Shown here in pieces: positions 6,650 to 10,860 of a stretch of DNA of 10,860 nt (within the stretch, counting starts at the first letter, position 1; each line of letters starts with the position of its first letter). A model generated the notes under the pieces. It was not told the origin of the DNA. It did no database searches and worked only from the letters and a program-made list of their open reading frames with translations. The DNA lies in the NCBI GenBank assembly GCA_945957185.1, contig CAMFKA010000056.1, forward strand, positions 1 to 10,860, read 5' to 3'. The translations under genes were made by a program, and so were the position numbers. The stretch comes from an uncultured Chlamydiaceae bacterium. Lineage in GTDB: Bacteria > Chlamydiota > Chlamydiia > Chlamydiales > Parachlamydiaceae.

Positions 6650-7594
6650 TCAAGGTTTGCGTTTAAAATTTTTGATAGCATTCTCAACAAGATCAATGTA
6701 GTATTTATCACACTTTATTGCCTGCAATGTATCAACACGTACAATTTGTCCTGATTCCACGAACTCTTCGATCGGGAGCAGCTCTCCGGTTAGCGCATCA
6801 ATCGTTGCGACGATATTTTTATGAGAATCATGCTCATCAATGTTATCGTCGAAAAAAATAAATAAAGTGTCGTTGTCTTCTCTATTTACATAAAAAGGCT
6901 TTCCTTGTTTGGCTGTCATTCCTCCCGCCATCCAAAAATTCCAGTCGTCGCGAATCACGCAGTTTTCTACCTGTTTCAATTCTTGATAAATAGCTAAGGG
7001 ATCATTGATAGAGGCTTTTCCCTCAAGGTAGAGATGCCCTTGTTTGAAAAATGCTTTTCCAGAGAAAAACTCCTGATAGACGCTGTTGATCTGATCGCTA
7101 ATTTCATGAACATCATCACCAAAGCTCCGTAAGACAATCGAATACGAGAGGTTATGCTGTTCCAGATAATCGATGAGCGTAAAAAAAGAGGAAAATATTG
7201 AAGTAGGTGCATCGTTTAGCTTGGACAATAACATTTCATACTCTTGGAAAACGGTTGGATACAGAGGATGATCAAGACGATGAAGGATTTCCAAAAAGTG
7301 ATGGATGTAGTACTTTCGTTGTAATTTTAGTAACTGGTTTTCCTTGGGACCTGGAACCAAAAATGTATTCACATAGTTTTCAAAAGAGAGCGGAGTTGTG
7401 ATTAATCGATCCCAACACGCCTCGTATTTTTCTGCTAAGAGTTCATTTAGTACATTGTCCGTGGATTTGTTAGTGGCTTTGTCGCTAGCGATCAATGTCT
7501 TATTAATGTCAAAAAATAAGACCAGATGCGGCTGCTCTTGTCCACAAAGAGCCATTGTAAAAACCCAACACGCAAAAATTATTTTTTTTATCAT
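6650..7594 (-). CDS. Exported HAD-like protein with DxNxT motif
   Basis: 314 residues. Residues 1-17 form a signal peptide (MIKKIIFACWVFTMALC) with no canonical lipobox, so the protein is probably exported. LFFDINKTLI (26-35) resembles haloacid-dehalogenase motif I, with Asp29 as nucleophile, Asn31 in place of the usual second Asp, and Thr33. VLRSFGD (154-160) supplies the motif II serine (Ser157), and FIFFDDNID (245-253) looks like the acidic motif IV (Asp249/Asp250). The motif III lysine is unclear (Lys229 or Lys232). DINKT-type proteins are, to my recollection, frequent among uncharacterised eukaryotic and protist sequences. The Asp-to-Asn change could alter or abolish phosphatase activity; the substrate is unknown. 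A GAGGG site precedes the ATG at 7594. The gene is divergent from the LysR regulator, whose targets often lie divergent, so regulation by it is possible. Confidence 0.75.
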   Translation of the reverse strand: MIKKIIFACWVFTMALCGQEQPHLVLFFDINKTLIASDKATNKSTDNVLNELLAEKYEACWDRLITTPLSFENYVNTFLVPGPKENQLLKLQRKYYIHHFLEILHRLDHPLYPTVFQEYEMLLSKLNDAPTSIFSSFFTLIDYLEQHNLSYSIVLRSFGDDVHEISDQINSVYQEFFSGKAFFKQGHLYLEGKASINDPLAIYQELKQVENCVIRDDWNFWMAGGMTAKQGKPFYVNREDNDTLFIFFDDNIDEHDSHKNIVATIDALTGELLPIEEFVESGQIVRVDTLQAIKCDKYYIDLVENAIKNFKRKP

Positions 7595-7655
7595 TTTTTT
7601 ACCCTCTATTTTTTTCTAGAGTTTAAAAATAACACAAATTCTTATATTAAAAATA

Positions 7656-7661
7656 ATTATA
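7656..7661 (-). promoter_or_regulatory. Possible -10 box for the HAD-like gene
   Basis: TATAAT on the minus strand, about 60 nt before the ATG at 7594, with no good -35 box at 16-18 bp. It lies outside the palindrome, which begins 30 bp further upstream. Confidence 0.3.
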
Positions 7662-7690
7662 AAATGCAATGATGGATATAAGGAAAAGTT

Positions 7691-7850
7691 ATACCGAAAT
7701 ACCTTCAAAAATTGGATTTTGGCTTTGAGAAAGCCCCGGGGTTGAATGATCGCAAGTGACCCCATATTTCTAATATTAGGTCACTTGCGATCGTTCAACC
7801 GCGGGAGCTTTCTCTTTGCCAAAATCCAATTTTTGAAGGTGTTTCGGTAT
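7691..7850. repeat. 160-bp near-perfect inverted repeat, MITE-like
   Basis: Two arms of 71 and 72 bp (7691-7761 and 7779-7850) are reverse complements except for six mismatches and one inserted base, around a 17-nt loop. Three of the mismatches form one TTT/TTT internal bulge (7724-7726 against the right arm near 7815-7817). The outer ends read ATACCGAAA, and each is flanked by TA, which would fit a TA target-site duplication of IS630/Tc1-mariner-type elements (inference). No transposase frame lies inside. It occupies most of the region between the divergent HAD-like and LysR genes, its right end is 2 bp from the LysR ATG, and one end recurs at 8731. As RNA it would form a very long hairpin. 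Confidence 0.9.
7835..7840 (+). promoter_or_regulatory. LysR ribosome binding site inside the palindrome arm
   Basis: GAAGGT is the only Shine-Dalgarno-like sequence before the LysR ATG at 7853 (12-nt spacing, rather long). It is part of the right arm of the inverted repeat and complementary to ACCTTC at 7701-7706, so a transcript containing both arms would bury it in the stem. Confidence 0.4.
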
Positions 7851-7852
7851 AT

Positions 7853-8728
7853 ATGGAACAAGACATAAATCTGTTTTATCTAAAGTGCTTTTACGACGCT
7901 GCTCTTATGAAGAGTGTTTCAGAGTCGGCACGTCGTAATTTTGTTTCTCAACCAGCAGTGAGCCAGGCAATTTCAAAATTAGAAAAAATTTTGAAAGCAA
8001 GTTTATGTCACCATAAAAAACAACAGTTTGAGCTCACAGATAAAGGAAAAATAGTTTTTGAGAAAGCAAAGGATGTTTTTGCTTCTGTCAGAGCTCTCCG
8101 AGATGCGCTTGATTATTTTGAAAACAAACCAAGCATGCCTGTGTATTTTGTCACCACTCACAGTATCGGTTTATCCCTTCTTCCTGACTTCCTCCCTCTA
8201 TTTCAAGAGCGCTATCCAGAAATTGAAATCCATTTTCTTTTTGGAGGCATCTCTCAAATTAAAGGATGGTTAAAGCAAGGAATTGCTGAATTTGCATTGC
8301 TCTTAGCAAATTCCGATCTAAGTGGATATACTTCAATGGACATATATGAAGGGTCTTTTTGTCTATTTAAACACAATAAAGAGCTTCGTTCGCTAAATGA
8401 TGTAGGGGTATACGTGGAAAATGAAAAGGGGTTGATGGTCGCTGAATTTATGGAGAAATATAAAAAATTACACAAAAGAGAGCTTCCAATCCGCGCTGAA
8501 TTGAATAGCTGGGAGTTTATAGCACGCAGTATGAAAAACGGCAAAGGATATGGATTTATCCCTGATTTTATCACGAGCAAAGAACGATATTCCTATCTAA
8601 AACCTCATGAACGACTCAAAATTCCTTATAAGCTTGCTGTCATATCTTCCAAAGGCACCCCTCTTTCTTATTCAGCCGGTGAGTTTATAAAAATGCTAAA
8701 AGATCACCTTAAACCTCTTGAATCTTGA
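7853..8728 (+). CDS. LysR-type transcriptional regulator
   Basis: 291 residues, the usual length of the family. The N-terminal winged helix-turn-helix spans about 5-64, with SQPAVSQAISKLEKIL (32-47) as the recognition helix and LTDKGKIVFEKA as the wing/linker start. Residues about 95-288 form the periplasmic-binding-protein-like effector domain. LysR proteins bind DNA as tetramers and commonly control a divergent gene in response to a small ligand; the divergent HAD-like gene is the obvious candidate target, but its ligand is not predictable. The conserved N-terminus begins at the chosen ATG. The gene is bracketed by inverted copies of one repeat end (7851 side and 8731), and its TGA directly abuts the kinase stop codon. 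Any promoter must lie in or beyond the palindrome. Confidence 0.93.
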   Translation: MEQDINLFYLKCFYDAALMKSVSESARRNFVSQPAVSQAISKLEKILKASLCHHKKQQFELTDKGKIVFEKAKDVFASVRALRDALDYFENKPSMPVYFVTTHSIGLSLLPDFLPLFQERYPEIEIHFLFGGISQIKGWLKQGIAEFALLLANSDLSGYTSMDIYEGSFCLFKHNKELRSLNDVGVYVENEKGLMVAEFMEKYKKLHKRELPIRAELNSWEFIARSMKNGKGYGFIPDFITSKERYSYLKPHERLKIPYKLAVISSKGTPLSYSAGEFIKMLKDHLKPLES

Positions 8729-10708
8729 TTATACCGAAACACCTTCAAAAATTGATTTTTGCCGTATTTCTTCTGTATCACAGATGACTGATAGCTCTTC
8801 TATTGCTGAGGGGAGGGTCTTTCTAGCCCAACAGCTGTTCATTGTCATTTTTTTAGCTAACTGGAAAGTGTTCACATAAAAATGTTTGAACAATTGATGA
8901 TCGTTAGCTAAGTCGGTGAGATTTTCAGCGGTTACAGTTAACACAGAAATGGTGTCTATGTTTAACATAGCTAGCAATGTGTGACCCAAAGCAAAGACTT
9001 CGCGAGCTTTCATGATCATCGCCATCCCCTCGTGATCATGTGTAGAGCGCATTTTATGGACTATTGGATCATCATCTAAACATCGGTACTCATCGATATA
9101 AAGCTTATAATCAAGTTGCATCATGTCATCAAGAGTTTTAACAAGACCAAAATCGATTAACTTTAATTTTACCTTGTCATTCTTAATGCTACCTAGAATG
9201 TTATTTTCTGTAATGTCTCCGTGAAAGATATTTTTAAGGGGGTATTGGAGATTATTCAAAAAATTCACTAATTCCATGATCTTAATAAAGCTTCGAAAAA
9301 GAGAAAGACGCTGTTGAGGACGCATTTCTTCCCTAGCGAGTCTTTTGACGTTGATTCCATAATATTTTTCGACTCTCCCCCCAACTAAATAGCTTTTTTG
9401 CTCAGTTAAATAATTTGGAGGGATCACGAAGAGTGGCGGTGATGGCAGGCCGACGATTTTTCCGAATGCTGCACGCAACATTTTGAGAACAAATTCTTCC
9501 CTGTAGATTGATAGTAAGCGCCAATCGAGGTTCCTGGTATGTTTTTTATGGAGGTATTTTAAGACTACGTTTTTGCCCGTCGAAAGCTTAATGGCGCTTT
9601 GAGCAATGCTAAAAGCCCCCTTGCCTATCCACAAATTACTCTTCTCCGCTTGTTTCCTATTTAAAATACCGGACCACCAGAGTAACTCCTCTTTTCCTTC
9701 ATCATCGATAAAAGCAATTAAGTTGACGTTGCCGTGTTTAGTTTCGGAACGTAAGTTGTGAGGTCTTCCTTTATGACATTCAAGAATGATTGCGGAAAGC
9801 AAGTACATTTCCCGTAGAGCATCGTCTTTTAGCTTAATGGGAGAGTTAGCGCTCTCTATTATCCAGTGATGAGCACCCGAATAAGTAGTACGGTCTTTCA
9901 AAAAGCTTACGAATTTCGGATTTTGAATCATGCTTTCTAAAGCATCGTTTGGACCGTCATGTAAAATGGAACGCGCAAGAGGAGTGATCCAGGGATGAGG
10001 TTTCCACTCGGGATTCGAATCACCAAATTGAGCGGTAAAGCCTTTTTCGGTAATTTTTGCGCGACAGAACAATTTAAAGTAACTGTTTGAATTTGGAATC
10101 TGTTGTATCGGGATCCAAGTGACTTTTTCAGGTGTTTCAGAGAGAGATTTAGTCACCTTTCCGAGTTCGTGACGACGAATTTTATTCCACAAAGCATTGT
10201 GATCCATTAAATCAGAGAAGAATAGATCGCTAGTAAGATCAGGGGGAGTGTATTGTAAGGTGAAAGTTGACTCTGTAGCAACATCTCGTAGCGTATGAGT
10301 GGGAGATTTGTTATCAGGAGACCAAAGCTGGCAGCTGATTTTATTGTCCTCGTTCCATGCAGCGAGGCAGTATTGTGAAGCAAACTGGATATGGGATGGA
10401 CTGAACACTTGAGGTGTTCCATTGTAGAGATGCAGATAAATTTGAGCTTCCACGAACAGTTGTTGTATGCCGCGAGTTGACCGATGTTTTGTGCAAGCTA
10501 TTGGGTAGGTGGTATGTTCACGAAGAAAACGATTTTTGAGTTCTTCATCGGAAAGAACCGGAGGCGAGTGTTCGCAGATGGACTTTGGAAGTGACATCCT
10601 AAAAAACTCTAATCGAGTAAGTTGGTGAGTAGGTGGGTGGTCATCTCTATAGTAATGAGATGAACTGCAAGAAGGTCTTGATGAAGAGCTTAAAGGGAAT
10701 GCTGACAT
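8729..10708 (-). CDS. Large Ser/Thr-protein-kinase-like protein with unknown N-terminal region
   Basis: 659 residues from the ATG at 10708. The C-terminal part has kinase landmarks: glycine loop IGKGAFS (361-367), VVLK with candidate ATP-binding Lys384, an acidic pair at 404-405 in the C-helix, catalytic HGDITENN with Asp498 and Asn503, and DFG at 519-521. The HRD arginine is Gly, so this is a non-RD kinase; no standard APE motif is visible. The first 350 residues are not recognised and begin with a Ser-rich stretch (SSSSRPSCSSSHYY), of the kind seen at the N-terminus of type III effectors. There is no membrane helix. A GTG at 10828 extends the frame, but the promoter at 10734-10762 starts transcription downstream of it; Met at 10597 is another alternative. 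The last nine residues lie in a repeat sequence. Host targets are possible but not shown. Confidence 0.85.
   Translation of the reverse strand: MSAFPLSSSSRPSCSSSHYYRDDHPPTHQLTRLEFFRMSLPKSICEHSPPVLSDEELKNRFLREHTTYPIACTKHRSTRGIQQLFVEAQIYLHLYNGTPQVFSPSHIQFASQYCLAAWNEDNKISCQLWSPDNKSPTHTLRDVATESTFTLQYTPPDLTSDLFFSDLMDHNALWNKIRRHELGKVTKSLSETPEKVTWIPIQQIPNSNSYFKLFCRAKITEKGFTAQFGDSNPEWKPHPWITPLARSILHDGPNDALESMIQNPKFVSFLKDRTTYSGAHHWIIESANSPIKLKDDALREMYLLSAIILECHKGRPHNLRSETKHGNVNLIAFIDDEGKEELLWWSGILNRKQAEKSNLWIGKGAFSIAQSAIKLSTGKNVVLKYLHKKHTRNLDWRLLSIYREEFVLKMLRAAFGKIVGLPSPPLFVIPPNYLTEQKSYLVGGRVEKYYGINVKRLAREEMRPQQRLSLFRSFIKIMELVNFLNNLQYPLKNIFHGDITENNILGSIKNDKVKLKLIDFGLVKTLDDMMQLDYKLYIDEYRCLDDDPIVHKMRSTHDHEGMAMIMKAREVFALGHTLLAMLNIDTISVLTVTAENLTDLANDHQLFKHFYVNTFQLAKKMTMNSCWARKTLPSAIEELSVICDTEEIRQKSIFEGVSV
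8731..8762. repeat. Solo end of the palindromic repeat, forming the kinase 3' end
   Basis: The first 24 bases (8731-8754) are identical to the right-arm end of the 7691-7850 element read from its outer edge (ATACCGAAACACCTTC and onward). A similar stretch with one missing base continues to about 8762, then similarity stops. The second arm is absent, so this is a fragment. On the minus strand it encodes KSIFEGVSV and the stop of the kinase gene. Confidence 0.85.
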
Positions 10709-10733
10709 AGCGGTTACCAATTTAGTTTCGAAA

Positions 10734-10762
10734 ATACTAAATGGAGCTTTGCAAATTGTCAA
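10734..10762 (-). promoter_or_regulatory. Promoter of the kinase gene
   Basis: On the minus strand a consensus -35 TTGACA (10757-10762) is 17 bp from TAGTAT (10734-10739, 4 of 6). Transcription would begin near 10727, about 19 nt before the ATG at 10708, which excludes the upstream GTG at 10828. The bases from 10763 to the window end show only a small CACTG/CAGTG inverted repeat (10826-10838) and no gene that I can support. Confidence 0.65.
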
Positions 10763-10860
10763 GTAGTAACTTATCGAATCAGGGTAAGACCTGACAGTTT
10801 GACTTTGCCTTGTTGCATAATTAACCACTGAGCCAGTGAGAACACCGAGGAGAGTGAGCT

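Noticed and set aside
7742..7798. Outward promoters inside the palindrome (TTGAAT/TTGAAC with TATTTC/TATTAG at 17 bp)
   Set aside because: Both pairs are symmetric by-products of the inverted repeat and match the consensus poorly; without transcript data they cannot be called.
8254..8580. Open frame of 108 codons antisense to the LysR gene
   Set aside because: It lies entirely opposite a clear LysR coding sequence and shows no recognisable domain; the LysR frame explains the sequence. The same applies to antisense frames at 2153-2353, 5492-5713, 7207-7401 and 10207-10422.
7851..8730. LysR as cargo of a composite transposon with terminal inverted repeats
   Set aside because: The outer tips of the repeats point toward the gene, not away from it, and there is no transposase; two neighbouring elements with LysR between them fit better.
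10709..10828. N-terminal extension of the kinase to a GTG at 10828
   Set aside because: A consensus promoter at 10734-10762 would begin transcription inside this extension, and it contains no recognisable domain.
1..10860. tRNA, rRNA, CRISPR array, riboswitch or complete insertion sequence
   Set aside because: Nothing with the expected repeats, cloverleaf or transposase signature was seen on either strand.

Overview
The window looks like a piece of an AT-rich Gram-negative genome, most plausibly an environmental chlamydia (Parachlamydiales-type) or another intracellular bacterium. The clues are a cysteine-rich small outer-membrane barrel, several exported or membrane proteins with no recognisable housekeeping role, a large eukaryotic-style protein kinase, a transglutaminase-like protein of effector type, and an exported NagZ. 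There is no rRNA, tRNA or phylogenetic marker, so the assignment is an inference.

Layout, left to right. Positions 1-532 (-) hold a SAM methyltransferase with an N-terminal hydrophobic segment, cut by the window edge. Then come a tandem-duplicated CsaA-type tRNA-binding protein (634-1344, -) and an exported family-3 glycosidase of the NagZ type (1519-2655, -). The glycosidase is divergent from a cysteine-rich outer-membrane beta-barrel (2737-3393, +). A minus-strand block follows: a transglutaminase/papain-like protein (6574-5165), a two-helix membrane protein with a four-cysteine loop (5085-4354), a small secreted protein (4320-3742) and a DUF952 protein (3719-3402). An exported HAD-like protein (7594-6650, -) is divergent from a LysR-type regulator (7853-8728, +). 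The last gene is a Ser/Thr-kinase-like protein (10708-8729, -) that meets the regulator tail to tail with no base between the two stop codons.

The most unusual structure is a 160-bp near-perfect inverted repeat at 7691-7850, between the divergent HAD and LysR genes. Its right end lies 2 bp from the LysR start codon and carries the only plausible ribosome binding site. One end of the same repeat recurs at 8731-8762, immediately after the LysR stop, where it encodes the last residues and stop codon of the kinase gene. This resembles a MITE or a coding-invading palindromic element.

Five minus-strand genes are preceded by TTGAC- or TTGC-type -35 boxes at exactly 17 bp from a -10 box (1386-1414, 4361-4389, 5116-5144, 6607-6635, 10734-10762). 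These look like ordinary housekeeping-sigma promoters. They settle several start codons and suggest that the 6574-3402 block has internal promoters, so it is not one simple operon. No convincing Rho-independent terminator, CRISPR, tRNA or complete IS was found. No gene-free stretch exceeds 300 bp; the longest, 7595-7852, is largely the palindrome.
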